64,000 nucleotides of DNA, taken from positions 220,237-284,236 of the forward strand of contig NZ_FQTT01000011.1 of NCBI RefSeq assembly GCF_900098745.1, written 5' to 3'. A program made the translations under genes and the position numbers. Within the stretch, counting starts at the first letter, position 1. The number at the start of each line of letters is the position of its first letter. Below, piece after piece: positions 54,663-63,114 of the stretch. The notes beneath the pieces were generated by a model. That model made no database searches. It was given only the letters and a program-made list of their open reading frames with translations, and had not been told where the DNA came from. The DNA is from Actinomyces glycerinitolerans. GTDB taxonomy: Bacteria > Actinomycetota > Actinomycetes > Actinomycetales > Actinomycetaceae.

Positions 54663-54874
54663 CATGGGAAAGCGAGTGCCATGCCGTTGGACCGCCGCGC
54701 CCCCGTTGGACCGCTGTTCCCCGGTTGGACCGCTGAGCCCCCGTTGGACCGCCGTAGCCGCCGGTTACGGCGGTCCAACCGCGCGTAAGCGGTCCAACCG
54801 CGCGTAAGCGGTCCAACCGCGCGTAAGCGGTCCAACCGCGCGTAAGCGGTCCAACCGCGCGTGAGCGGTCCAAC
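54663..54874. repeat. mirrored 19-bp repeat element B
   Basis: It begins with CATGGGAAAGCGAGTGCCA (54663-54681), identical to the start of element C. Four GTTGGACCGC units begin at 54686, 54705, 54724 and 54743, then six GCGGTCCAAC units at 54770, 54789, 54808, 54827, 54846 and 54865. Register is exactly 19 bp in both arms, with 27 bp between them. Left-arm linkers vary, whereas right-arm linkers are nearly identical (CGCGTAA), suggesting recent expansion of the right arm. It lies between convergent genes and may also act as a terminator. Confidence 0.9.
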
Positions 54875-54888
54875 CGGGCTGAACCGCA

Positions 54889-55815
54889 TCAGCGCACAGG
54901 GCGGATACCAGCTCCAGCAAGGATCTCCAGCAGACCTTGTTCCCTCCAGGCGTCGTCCCAAAGCCAACGTACGACTCGCATGCCGGTAGCGCTCTCAATG
55001 TCAAGCTCTCGGCGCCGCTCGGCGAGTAGGACCTCATCCACCGGTCTGCCCGTCAGCTCCCGTCCGTACTTAACCCGACCGTCGAACTCCCCGATCACGC
55101 CGTGCTCAGGCCAGATGAAGTCCACCCGTCCAAGCAGCCCGCCGTGCCGATCCCGCACCGGCTCCTGCAAAGCGGGCATGGGTAGGTGATGTTCGATCAT
55201 CACCGCCCGGCTCAGGCTCTCTCCCGGTGACTCGGCATTCGGATCGGCCACCTCGATCGTCCGGTACAGCCTTGGTCGTCCCCGCGAGCGCTCCGGAGCC
55301 GCAGCGGCGATATCCTCCTTCGTCACTCGACCGGCTCTCAGCATGGCGTCAAAGCCGGCCAGTACATCGCGCAGTGGGCGACGACGTCCAAGATCCGCCA
55401 AGGTCTGCGCCACCGAGGCCACCGGGACGCCATCGTCCAGCACGGTCTGGAAGCCGTGGCCGGCACGCAGCGTACGAATCCCCGACGACATTCGTCCACC
55501 GTCGCGCCCGGGTCGTACCACCTGCACCTGTTGAGGAATCGCTCCTACGAGAGGGATGCCGTGTATCACGGCAGCAGACTCCCTGGCCAGTACGGCACCA
55601 TCCAGTGCCCCGGTGAGTTGGGCAGCGATCACCTTGACCACGTGTGCCTGCTGCCTACTCAAACTGCTGAACTCACTTCGCCGCACGTAGACACCGCGAC
55701 GGATACGAATGAGTTCTCCTCCAGAACGCGCGGCTTCTTGAGCGAGGACGTCGCTACGCCGCCCCTGTCCGGCGAGATCCGAAGACAAAATGATCGGAAT
55801 CGGTGAAGTCCACAT
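54889..55815 (-). CDS. AbiEi-like regulator with C-terminal DUF559/Vsr-like nuclease fold
   Basis: A 308-residue protein from ATG 55815 (weak GTGGA site). The first ~170 residues resemble AbiEi-type antitoxin/winged-helix proteins (IRRGVYVRRSEF, VLARESAAVIHGIPLVGAIP, VASVAQTLADLGRRRPLRDV). The C-terminus has the DUF559-like pattern LGRVDFIWPEHGVIGEFDGR then VKYG (D ... E-x-D-G ... K), and ends MRVVRWLWDDAW. No AbiEii toxin is adjacent. The gene is bracketed by direct copies of the mirrored 19-bp element (B downstream, C upstream). AT content is higher than in neighbours, consistent with acquisition. Confidence 0.75.
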   Translation of the reverse strand: MWTSPIPIILSSDLAGQGRRSDVLAQEAARSGGELIRIRRGVYVRRSEFSSLSRQQAHVVKVIAAQLTGALDGAVLARESAAVIHGIPLVGAIPQQVQVVRPGRDGGRMSSGIRTLRAGHGFQTVLDDGVPVASVAQTLADLGRRRPLRDVLAGFDAMLRAGRVTKEDIAAAAPERSRGRPRLYRTIEVADPNAESPGESLSRAVMIEHHLPMPALQEPVRDRHGGLLGRVDFIWPEHGVIGEFDGRVKYGRELTGRPVDEVLLAERRRELDIESATGMRVVRWLWDDAWREQGLLEILAGAGIRPVR

Positions 55816-55935
55816 GTTTCCACTGTGCACACCGGCAGTGGCGTGCATCCGAAGGCCTGTGAATGCGCCGAGCGGTGCCCTGCGCGAACCCGGCCTGTGG
55901 ACCTTGGTGAACTTCGGCGACGCGGCCGCCCTCCA

Positions 55936-56071
55936 CATGGGAAAGCGAGTGCCACGCCGTTGGACCGCTGAGCCCCCGTTGGACCGCCGCGCCCCCGTTG
56001 GACCGCCGTAGCCGCCGGTTACGGCGGTCCAACCGCGCGTAAGCGGTCCAACCGCGCGTAAGCGGTCCAAG
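55936..56071. repeat. mirrored 19-bp repeat element C
   Basis: The 19-base header of element B recurs exactly at 55936-55954. Three GTTGGACCGC units begin at 55959, 55978 and 55997, then three inverted units at 56024, 56043 and 56062 (the last one diverges after GCGGTCCAA). Header-to-first-unit distance (23 bp) and centre gap (27 bp) match element B. It lies upstream of the AbiEi-like gene. The rest of 55816-56301 holds no recognised gene. Confidence 0.9.
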
Positions 56072-56301
56072 CAGATCCCCGGAGGCGCACTCCCCGAGGA
56101 CAGGGGCCGGGACACGACCACACCGACGCGCCGCAACGTCACCATTCGGTTGCACTACTCCTGCTGCCGACGAATCAGACACTTACGCAGGGGCGGCAAG
56201 CTGCCGCTCAGGCCCGGCATGTGAGATTCTGGTGCAAGCAGTAGGAGCGGCCGTCCGCCGCCCCGGGATTGTTCATCAGCAGGCATGAGAAGGTCGGTTC
56301 C

Positions 56302-56769
56302 ATGAGCCAGCAGGCCCAACAACCCAAACAGCCCCCAGCGGCGTCCTCGTCATCCGCCTCGGCGGCGCAGCCGACGCTCGGCGAGCTCGTGACCCGGATC
56401 TCGGACAACATCTCCGCGCTGGTGCATGGTGAGATCGACCTGGCCAAGGCAAAGGGCAAGCGCATGGCCACCACCATGGGCGTGGGCGGTGCCCTGCTTG
56501 CCGTGGGCGGGGTCGTCGCCCTGTACGGCGTGGGCTTCCTGCTGGGAACCATCGTGGAGTTGATTGCGCTCGCGCTGCCCCTGTGGGCGGCCAAGCTCAT
56601 CGTCGCCGTGGTGCTGCTGATCGTCGCCGCCATCGCCGCACTACTTGGCGTCAAGCGCCTCCAGGCCGCTAAGGCCGACATGCCCGACCCGAAGGGCGCC
56701 CTCCAGCATGATCTGAACACCGTCAAGTCCGCCGCCACCACCGGCTTCGAGAAGGGCAGCCAGCAGTGA
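56302..56769 (+). CDS. actinobacterial Holin-X family protein
   Basis: A 155-residue protein from ATG 56302. A Gln/Ala/Ser-rich tail is followed by TLGELVTRISDNISALVHGE and IDLAKAKGKR, the amphipathic helix that opens Holin-X (phage_holin_3-like) proteins, then two pairs of hydrophobic segments and a charged C-terminus. In Actinomycetota these are chromosomal membrane proteins, not phage lysis proteins. The stop overlaps the DUF3618 start (GTGA). Confidence 0.88.
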   Translation: MSQQAQQPKQPPAASSSSASAAQPTLGELVTRISDNISALVHGEIDLAKAKGKRMATTMGVGGALLAVGGVVALYGVGFLLGTIVELIALALPLWAAKLIVAVVLLIVAAIAALLGVKRLQAAKADMPDPKGALQHDLNTVKSAATTGFEKGSQQ

Positions 56770-57176
56770 GTGAGAACAATTCGGCCGCAGCGGCTACCCC
56801 GGAAGAGATCGAGGCCCGGCTGGCCGACCTGCGCGCATCGGTTGTGAACGACGTTGAGGAGCTGACTCAACGCCTGGCCCCCAACGCCCTCAAGGCGGTG
56901 GCCCGCTCCACCACCGAGGCAACCGTGGCCGACCTGCGCGAACGTGCCCGGTCGGCGGCCACCGGTCTGAAGGCCCGCCTGCAGGGCGACGCCGGCGCTC
57001 CACTGGTGTCGGCCGACGCGCCGAGAACCGACAGCCTGTCACTCATCGAGCGGGCCCGGCGTCTGCTCGACGACGCCCAGGACGGAGATCCGCAGGCACT
57101 GGCCCTGGTCACCGGAGCCGTGGCGGGGCTGGCCGGGTTGAGCGTGTTCGCCCTGATCAAGGCCCTGCGCCGCTAG
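56766..57176 (+). CDS. DUF3618 family protein
   Basis: A 136-residue protein starting at GTG 56766, overlapping the Holin-X stop by 4 bp. The DUF3618 opening TPEEIEARLADLRASVVNDV and then EELTQRLAPNAL is clear, followed by a charged linker and one C-terminal helix (LVTGAVAGLAGLSVFALIKA). It is co-translated with the Holin-X gene; together they are a common actinobacterial membrane pair of unknown function. Confidence 0.85.
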   Translation: MSENNSAAAATPEEIEARLADLRASVVNDVEELTQRLAPNALKAVARSTTEATVADLRERARSAATGLKARLQGDAGAPLVSADAPRTDSLSLIERARRLLDDAQDGDPQALALVTGAVAGLAGLSVFALIKALRR

Positions 57177-57391
57177 GCGCGCGCCGCCGCCATCCCGCGC
57201 GCCGCCCGACCCCGCCCACACCCGTATTCCCAGCATGCGGCGCCCCATCCGTGGGCCTTACCACGACCGAAGCGCCGCCTGTGGAATGGTGTTTCGGCGC
57301 GGTGACGTTGTACGGTTGCCTCACGACACATTTGCCCAGTTGCTGCGCGCCCACGTGCGCGCCCAGAGATATGTTGGAGGGGGTCGAGCCT

Positions 57392-57601
57392 ATGGGGCGC
57401 GGCCGTCAGAAGGCCAAGGCGACCAAGGTCGCCCGCAAGCTCAAGTACTTCAGCCCGGAGACCGACTATGCGGCACTCGAACGCGAGCTCGCCACAGCGT
57501 CCTCCGCAGCGTCCCCCGACGTCGAGTCCGACGACGACATGTATGAGGAGTTGGCCGCAAAGTATGCGGTCGACGACGACTGGGACGACGAGGACGCCTG
57601 A
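57392..57601 (+). CDS. DUF3073 family small protein
   Basis: A 69-residue protein from ATG 57392 (GGAGGGGG upstream). It has the diagnostic MGRGRQKAKATKVARKLKYF then SPETDYAALERELA, and an acidic tail ending DDDWDDEDA. The family is restricted to Actinomycetota, is highly expressed and has no known function. The longer upstream frame is excluded because the family always begins at MGRGR. Confidence 0.92.
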   Translation: MGRGRQKAKATKVARKLKYFSPETDYAALERELATASSAASPDVESDDDMYEELAAKYAVDDDWDDEDA

Positions 57602-57725
57602 CACCCGCCCCGGGCGCCTCGCCGTACGCAGCCATGCGCGAGTGCGGCACCTGAGCGTCTCCGCGTGACGCCGCGACGCGCCGCCGGGCCCACAGCGGCT
57701 CCGGCGGCCCCGCCCCGGTGTCGGC

Positions 57726-58877
57726 TCAAGCGATCCGATAGGTCCCCAGCAGGTCCACGCCACCACCGTCGACGCCCTTGGTGCCGGCAATCAGCCGGCC
57801 CCGGGGCGCGTAGTCGGCGGCGTCCTCGACGCTGCCCAGCACCCAGGCGGGCACGCCCGCGGCCTCGGCTCCGCCCAGCACCGCATCGGCGGCGTCCGGG
57901 GATACCACCGCGACCATGCCCACCCCCAGGTTGAGGGTGGACTCCAGGTCGTCCCACGGGACCGCGCCCAGGCGGCGCACGACGTCGAATACCGCGGGCA
58001 CCACCCAGGTACCGCGGTCGACGACGGCGATGGTCCCGGCGGGCAGGACGCGGGCCAGGTTCGCCCCCAGGCCGCCGCCGGTGACGTGCGCCAGGGCGCG
58101 GATGCGCAACTCGGCGGGGTCGACGTCGGCGGGGTCGATCTGGGCGATGAGGTCAAGCAGCACCCGCGTGTACAGACGTGTGGGCTCCAGCAGCTCCTGC
58201 CCGACGGTGCGGCCGAACTCGGGCACCTCCCGGTCCAGGGACCAGCCGGCCTGATCCACCACGCGGCGCACCAGTGAGTAGCCGTTCGAGTGCAGACCGG
58301 AGGACGCCAAGGCCACGAGCACGTCGCCGGGGCGCACCCGCTGCGCGCCGAGCGCCCGGTCGGCCTCCACCACGCCGGTGGCGGCACCGGCGACGTCGTA
58401 GTCGTCCGGGCCCATCAGCCCGGGATGCTCGGCGGTCTCCCCACCCAACAGGGGGGTGCCGACGGCGGCGCAGGCCTGGGCCACGCCGCGCACGATGTCG
58501 GCGATGCGCTGCGGGATCACCTTGCCGCAGGCGATGTAGTCGGTCATCAGCAGGGGGCGGGCGCCGACCACCACGATGTCGTCGATGACCATGCCCACCA
58601 GGTCCTGACCGATGGTGTCGTGGATGTCGAGGGCCTGGGCGATGGCGACCTTGGTGCCGACCCCGTCGGTGGAGGTGGCCAGCAGGGGGCGGCGGTAGCT
58701 GCGCAGCTCGGAGACGTCGACCATTCCGGCGAAGCCGCCCACCTCCCCGACGACGGCGGGGGTCATGGTGGCGGCAACCGACGCCTTCATAAGTTCGACC
58801 GCCCGGTCGCCCGCGGCCGTGTCGACGCCGGCGGCGGCGTAGGTGATGGGGGCGTTGGGGGCGTCGCTCTGGCTCAT
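57726..58877 (-). CDS. purM: phosphoribosylformylglycinamidine cyclo-ligase
   Basis: A 383-residue AIR synthetase, step five of purine synthesis. It starts at ATG 58877 with GGAAGGAA upstream and overlaps the purF stop by 4 bases. Conserved blocks are YAAAGVDTAAGDRAVELMK, LLATSTDGVGTKVAIAQALD, VGARPLLMTDYIACGKV, GGETAEHPGLM, ASSGLHSNGYSLVRRVV and LAHVTGGGLGANLARVLP. Length is normal. It is coupled to purF. Confidence 0.96.
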   Translation of the reverse strand: MSQSDAPNAPITYAAAGVDTAAGDRAVELMKASVAATMTPAVVGEVGGFAGMVDVSELRSYRRPLLATSTDGVGTKVAIAQALDIHDTIGQDLVGMVIDDIVVVGARPLLMTDYIACGKVIPQRIADIVRGVAQACAAVGTPLLGGETAEHPGLMGPDDYDVAGAATGVVEADRALGAQRVRPGDVLVALASSGLHSNGYSLVRRVVDQAGWSLDREVPEFGRTVGQELLEPTRLYTRVLLDLIAQIDPADVDPAELRIRALAHVTGGGLGANLARVLPAGTIAVVDRGTWVVPAVFDVVRRLGAVPWDDLESTLNLGVGMVAVVSPDAADAVLGGAEAAGVPAWVLGSVEDAADYAPRGRLIAGTKGVDGGGVDLLGTYRIA

Positions 58878-60673
58878 CGGACGGTTCCTTCCGGTGCGGG
58901 GTCGGCGGGGGTGGCGGCGTGCCGGGTGGATGCGGTGTCGGCACCCGAAGACGTGGCGGCCTCGGGGTCGGCCGGGGCCCGGTGGGGACTGCCGGCGCTC
59001 AGGTCCGGGCGGGTGACGCGGCGCGGGGCCGCGGGGACGGGTGCGGCATCGGTGTCGGCGCGACGACGCCGGTAGGCGCCGGGGACGCGGGCGGCCGGCG
59101 CACCGGGTAGCGGGCCCGTGGTGGGCGTGGCGGTGGGGTAGTTGCCGGTGAAGCAGGCGGTGCACAGGGCGTCGGCGTCCTGCCCGGAGGCGGCGACCAT
59201 ACCGTCCACCGACAGGTAGCCGAGGGAGTCGGCGCCGAGGGAGTCGCGGATCTCCTCCACGCTCATGCCGGTGGCGATCAACTCGGCGCGGGTGGCGAAG
59301 TCGATGCCGTAGTAGCAGGGCCACAGCACCGGCGGGGAGGAGATGCGCACATGCACCTGCGCGGCGCCGGCCTCCCGCAGCATGCGCACCAGGGCGCGCT
59401 GGGTGTTGCCGCGCACAATCGAGTCGTCGACGACGATGAGGCGCTTGCCGGCGATGACCTCACGCACCGGGTTGAGCTTGAGCCGGATGCCGAGCTGACG
59501 CAGGGTCTGGGTGGGCTGGATGAAGGTACGGCCGACGTAGGTGTTCTTCACCAGTCCCTGCCCATAGGGGATGCCGGAGGCCTGGGCGTAGCCGATGGCG
59601 GCAGGGGTACCGGATTCGGGGGTGGCGATGACCAGGTCGGCGTCGACCGGGTGCTCGCGAGCCAGGGCCGCCCCCATGGCGTTGCGGGCGGCGATCACCG
59701 AGGTGCCGGCGATGCGCGTGTCCGGGCGGGCGAGGTAGACGTACTCGAATACGCAGCCGGCCCGGCGGGGCGTGGCGAAGCGGGTCGAGCGCACGCCGTC
59801 GGCGTCGATCTCGATCAGCTCGCCGGGCTCGATCTCGCGGACGAAGGCGGCCCCGAGGATGTCCAGGGCGGCGCTCTCGGAGGCGACCACCCAGCCGCGC
59901 TGCAGGCGGCCGAGCACCAGTGGACGCACGCCGTGCGGGTCGCGGGCGGCGTACAGCGTGTGCTCATCCATGAACACCAGGGAGAAGGCGCCGCGCAGCA
60001 GGGGCAGCACCCGCCGGGCGGTGGCGGAGATGCTCAACGGCGGAGCGGCGTCGGCATCGGTCACCGGGAGGTACAGGGGGGTGTCGGCGTCGACGGCGTC
60101 ATAGTCCCAGGCGTCCAGGCGGCCACGCTGGGAGACCAGCTCCATGAGGGCGGCGATGACGGCGGTGTCGGTGGAGGAGCCGCGGCCGAGTTCGCCGGTG
60201 AGGTCCTCCCCGCTGGTGCGGTGGACCGCCTCCATGAGTTCCCGGGTGTTGGTGAGGTTGCCGTTGTGGGTCAGCGCCAGGGTGGAGCCGGCGGCGGGCC
60301 CGAGCATCGGCTGCGCGTTCTCCCAGGTGCCGGCGCCCTGGGTCGCGTAGCGGACGTGTCCGACGGCGAGGTGGCCGGTGAGGCTGGACAACGTGCCGTC
60401 GTCGAAGATCTGGGAGACCAAGCCGAGGTCCTTGTAGACCAGGATCTTGCTGCCGTCGGTGGAGGCGATGCCGGCGGCCTCCTGGCCGCGGTGCTGGAGG
60501 GCGTACAGACCGAAGTAGGTAAGCCGCGCGGCCTCCTCCCCCGGCGCCCAGACGCCGAAGACGCCGCACTCCTCGTTCACCTCCTCGCCGAGGGCGAGCG
60601 GCGGAGCGGGGCGGGCAGGGGCGAGTGTGCCGCCGGAGGGCGGGGTGGTCCGGTCGGGGTCACCAAAGCTCAC
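58874..60673 (-). CDS. purF: amidophosphoribosyltransferase
   Basis: A ~599-residue enzyme that catalyses the first step of purine synthesis. The Ntn glutaminase Cys is in NEECGVFGVWAPG near residue 34, so a propeptide is probably removed. YFGLYALQHRGQEAAGIAS, GHVRYATQGAGTWENAQPML and LTHNGNLTNTREL follow, and the PRPP loop is LIVVDDSIVRGNTQRALVRM. The last ~95 residues are a Pro/Ala/Arg-rich extension beyond the usual end. Start is uncertain: GTG 60673 is preferred over TTG 60691. The stop overlaps purM. Confidence 0.95.
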   Translation of the reverse strand: MSFGDPDRTTPPSGGTLAPARPAPPLALGEEVNEECGVFGVWAPGEEAARLTYFGLYALQHRGQEAAGIASTDGSKILVYKDLGLVSQIFDDGTLSSLTGHLAVGHVRYATQGAGTWENAQPMLGPAAGSTLALTHNGNLTNTRELMEAVHRTSGEDLTGELGRGSSTDTAVIAALMELVSQRGRLDAWDYDAVDADTPLYLPVTDADAAPPLSISATARRVLPLLRGAFSLVFMDEHTLYAARDPHGVRPLVLGRLQRGWVVASESAALDILGAAFVREIEPGELIEIDADGVRSTRFATPRRAGCVFEYVYLARPDTRIAGTSVIAARNAMGAALAREHPVDADLVIATPESGTPAAIGYAQASGIPYGQGLVKNTYVGRTFIQPTQTLRQLGIRLKLNPVREVIAGKRLIVVDDSIVRGNTQRALVRMLREAGAAQVHVRISSPPVLWPCYYGIDFATRAELIATGMSVEEIRDSLGADSLGYLSVDGMVAASGQDADALCTACFTGNYPTATPTTGPLPGAPAARVPGAYRRRRADTDAAPVPAAPRRVTRPDLSAGSPHRAPADPEAATSSGADTASTRHAATPADPAPEGTVR

Positions 60674-60707
60674 CGGAGCATCATCCCACAAGCCGATCCG
60701 GCGGACC

Positions 60708-62987
60708 CTAGTCGCGTCGGCGGGCGGTCAGCAGGGTGCCACCGCCCATGAGGCCGAGGGCGAGCAAGCCGAGGGCGATCGGCGCGCCGGTGCGGGCCAG
60801 GGCACCGCGCGAGCCGTGCCCCGTGGCGGGCGTACCGGCGACTACCGGGACCACGCCGGCCGTCGTCGGAGCCCCGGTGGCCGGCCCCACCGCCGCGCTG
60901 GGCGTCGACGGTGCCGGCGTCTCCGGCGAGACCGCGCGCACGACCTGGGCGGTGACGGCGAGCGTCTCGGTGGACTCGTCGGCCCTGGTGATGGTGAAGG
61001 AGACGGTCGCGCACGTCGTGCTCACGCCGTCGACCGTGCAGTCCTGGGTGGCGACGCCGTCGGGAAGCGTGAAGGTGAGCGTCGCCTGGCCGGTCTCGGG
61101 CAGGCCCGGGGTGACCGACTGGTCGATGTCGCTCGTCGTCAGGGTGCGGGTGGTGCCGTCGGCCATGTCGACGGTGGCGGCGATCGAGGTGGCCGCGTCG
61201 CGCACGCCCTGCTCGGCGGTGGCCGAATAGCTGAGTCCGGTGAAGCGGGCCGTCACGGTGTCGCCGTCGACGGCGAGCGAGGTGCCGACCTGGTGCTTGT
61301 CGTAGGAGGCGGTGGCCGGGGAGATGCGCACCAGGTACTCGGAGGTGACCGTGCGGTCGAGGATGCCGGTGTTGATCATCGTCTTCTCGCCCAGGGTGTC
61401 GAAGTTGTCGCCGCCCGCGAGCAGGAAGGTGTTGGAGGCGACCGTGACGGTCGCCGCGTCGTCGAGCAGCTCGCCGTCGATGTAGACGGCGTCGATGACC
61501 CGCGAGCGCGCGTCGGCGATGTCGTCGGCGAGGCTCTCGACCAGTGCGCTCCGTTCCGCCTCGGAGGCGGCGGTGGAGATCTGCGTGAAGTAGTCCTCGA
61601 GCTGGTCGGCGGCGTCCTGGTCGAGGTAGACCTCGACGTTGTCCGAGGTTCCGAGCATGAGCGCGGCGCGCGTCGTCGTCGGCTGGAACTGCTCGGCGAG
61701 CACCTGCTTTACCTGGGCGCCCGTGTAGGTGGCGTAGGCCATCTCGTTGCCGAAGGGCTGCACCGTGTAGGCCTCCCCCGCGGTGAGCTCGCCGGCCAGG
61801 TAGTCGGCGCGCACCCCGCCGGGGTTCATCAATCCGATCGCGTAGTCGCTGGACGGCTGAATGTCCTCGGCCAGCCAGGAGGCGAAGGAGGTGGCGATGA
61901 GGTTGGAGGCGGTGGACTCGGTGGAGCGGTTGGCCCCGTAGTCCGTGCCCGTGTCGGTGCCGCGGTAGAAGTTCGAGCCGAGGGTCGTGAGGACCTCGTT
62001 GCCGGCGGCCTCGGAGTCCGTCTTCGCCTTCGCGACGATGTCGGCCACGCCGTAGGCGTCGGTGGTGCAGTCGGACTCCGCCAGGTCGAGGTTGCGGGCG
62101 GTGGCGGCGGTGACGTCCTTGGTGCCGTCCGCGGCGGTGGTCACCGTCAGGGAGATCTCGCCGAGTTTGAGGCCGTAGTGGTCGGGCTGGACGACGGCGA
62201 TGTCCGTGCCGTCGGTCGACTTGACGACGTCGGCGAAGGGCACGTGGGTGTGGCCGGCGACGACGGCGTCGACGGCGCCGTTGAACTGGTTGCCATAGAT
62301 GGCGGCGTCCTCGTGGGCCAGGACGACGACGACGTCGGCCTCTCCGTTGGCGGCGTCGCCGTCCTTCAGCGCGGTGGCGCGCGCGTTGGCGGTGGCGGTC
62401 GCGTCGGAGACCGTGAGGCCTTCGAGCGCGGACTTGGACACCAGGCTGGGCAGCTCTTCGGTGACGACGCCGATGAAGCCGACCGTGACGCCGTCGACCT
62501 CGGTGATCCAGGTGCCGTTGCCGGAGCCCTCGGCGCCCAGGGCGGCGTTGCCGGTGACGTTCGCGGACAGGATCGGGGCGTTGAAGGCGGGCAGGAGGCG
62601 GTCGGCGAGGTCGGTGATGCCCTTGTCGAACTCGTGGTTGCCGGCGCTGGTGACGTCCAGGCCGATGGCGTTCAGGACGTCGATGGTGGGCTGGTCGTCG
62701 AGGATCGAGGAGATGTAGGCGCTGCCGCCGACGTTGTCACCATTGGAGACGAAGAGCGTGCTGGGGTTGCGCTCGCGGGCGGCGGCGACCTCGCAGGCCA
62801 GGGTGACGGCGCCGGGCTCGTCGCCGGTGGTTTCGATGTGGCCGTGCAGGTCGGTGATGCCGAGGATGGAAAGCGTGGTGGTGTCGGCGGCCTCCGCGGC
62901 CGTGGCCGGGGCGGTGATTGCCGGCGCGAAGGCACCGAGGGCCAGGGCCGCCGTGAAGGCGACGAGGCGGCGATATAGGTGTGGCAT
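60708..62987 (-). CDS. cell-wall-anchored 5'-nucleotidase (UshA/NadN-like)
   Basis: A 759-residue secreted enzyme. A signal peptide (residues 1-30) is followed by the metallophosphatase domain with ILGITDLHGHIETTGD, SNGDNVGG, TSAGNHEFDKG and VVAGHTHVPF. The 5'-nucleotidase C-terminal domain has MNPGGVRADYLAG, VQPFGNEMAYATYTGAQV and NTFLLAGGDNF. The end is a Pro/Thr linker, an LARTG sorting motif, a hydrophobic helix and RRRD, so a sortase should link it to peptidoglycan. It releases nucleosides or phosphate from extracellular nucleotides. Confidence 0.93.
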   Translation of the reverse strand: MPHLYRRLVAFTAALALGAFAPAITAPATAAEAADTTTLSILGITDLHGHIETTGDEPGAVTLACEVAAARERNPSTLFVSNGDNVGGSAYISSILDDQPTIDVLNAIGLDVTSAGNHEFDKGITDLADRLLPAFNAPILSANVTGNAALGAEGSGNGTWITEVDGVTVGFIGVVTEELPSLVSKSALEGLTVSDATATANARATALKDGDAANGEADVVVVLAHEDAAIYGNQFNGAVDAVVAGHTHVPFADVVKSTDGTDIAVVQPDHYGLKLGEISLTVTTAADGTKDVTAATARNLDLAESDCTTDAYGVADIVAKAKTDSEAAGNEVLTTLGSNFYRGTDTGTDYGANRSTESTASNLIATSFASWLAEDIQPSSDYAIGLMNPGGVRADYLAGELTAGEAYTVQPFGNEMAYATYTGAQVKQVLAEQFQPTTTRAALMLGTSDNVEVYLDQDAADQLEDYFTQISTAASEAERSALVESLADDIADARSRVIDAVYIDGELLDDAATVTVASNTFLLAGGDNFDTLGEKTMINTGILDRTVTSEYLVRISPATASYDKHQVGTSLAVDGDTVTARFTGLSYSATAEQGVRDAATSIAATVDMADGTTRTLTTSDIDQSVTPGLPETGQATLTFTLPDGVATQDCTVDGVSTTCATVSFTITRADESTETLAVTAQVVRAVSPETPAPSTPSAAVGPATGAPTTAGVVPVVAGTPATGHGSRGALARTGAPIALGLLALGLMGGGTLLTARRRD

Positions 62988-63046
62988 GAGCAGTCTCGGG
63001 AGGTTAGTGGGGTGGAAGACGCGACGAGTGTAACCCCTTTCACACG

Positions 63047-63087
63047 GCGTCCGGGCCCGAGTGGCAATCCCACCCGGGCCCGGACGC
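63047..63087. terminator. 13-bp hairpin after the PTS gene
   Basis: CGGGCCCGGACGC (63075-63087) pairs exactly with GCGTCCGGGCCCG (63047-63059), and GTGG/CCAC extends the stem inside. It lies 28 bp after the PTS stop on the minus strand, so it should end that transcript before the 5'-nucleotidase promoter. Confidence 0.8.
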
Positions 63088-63114
63088 TTCGGACCGACTC
63101 AGTCGACGGTCGGA

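Noticed and set aside
55816-56145. N-terminal extension of the AbiEi-like gene to 56145
   Set aside because: The extra codons are translations of mirrored element C (WTAYARLDRL-like repeats). The ATG at 55815 begins normal protein sequence.
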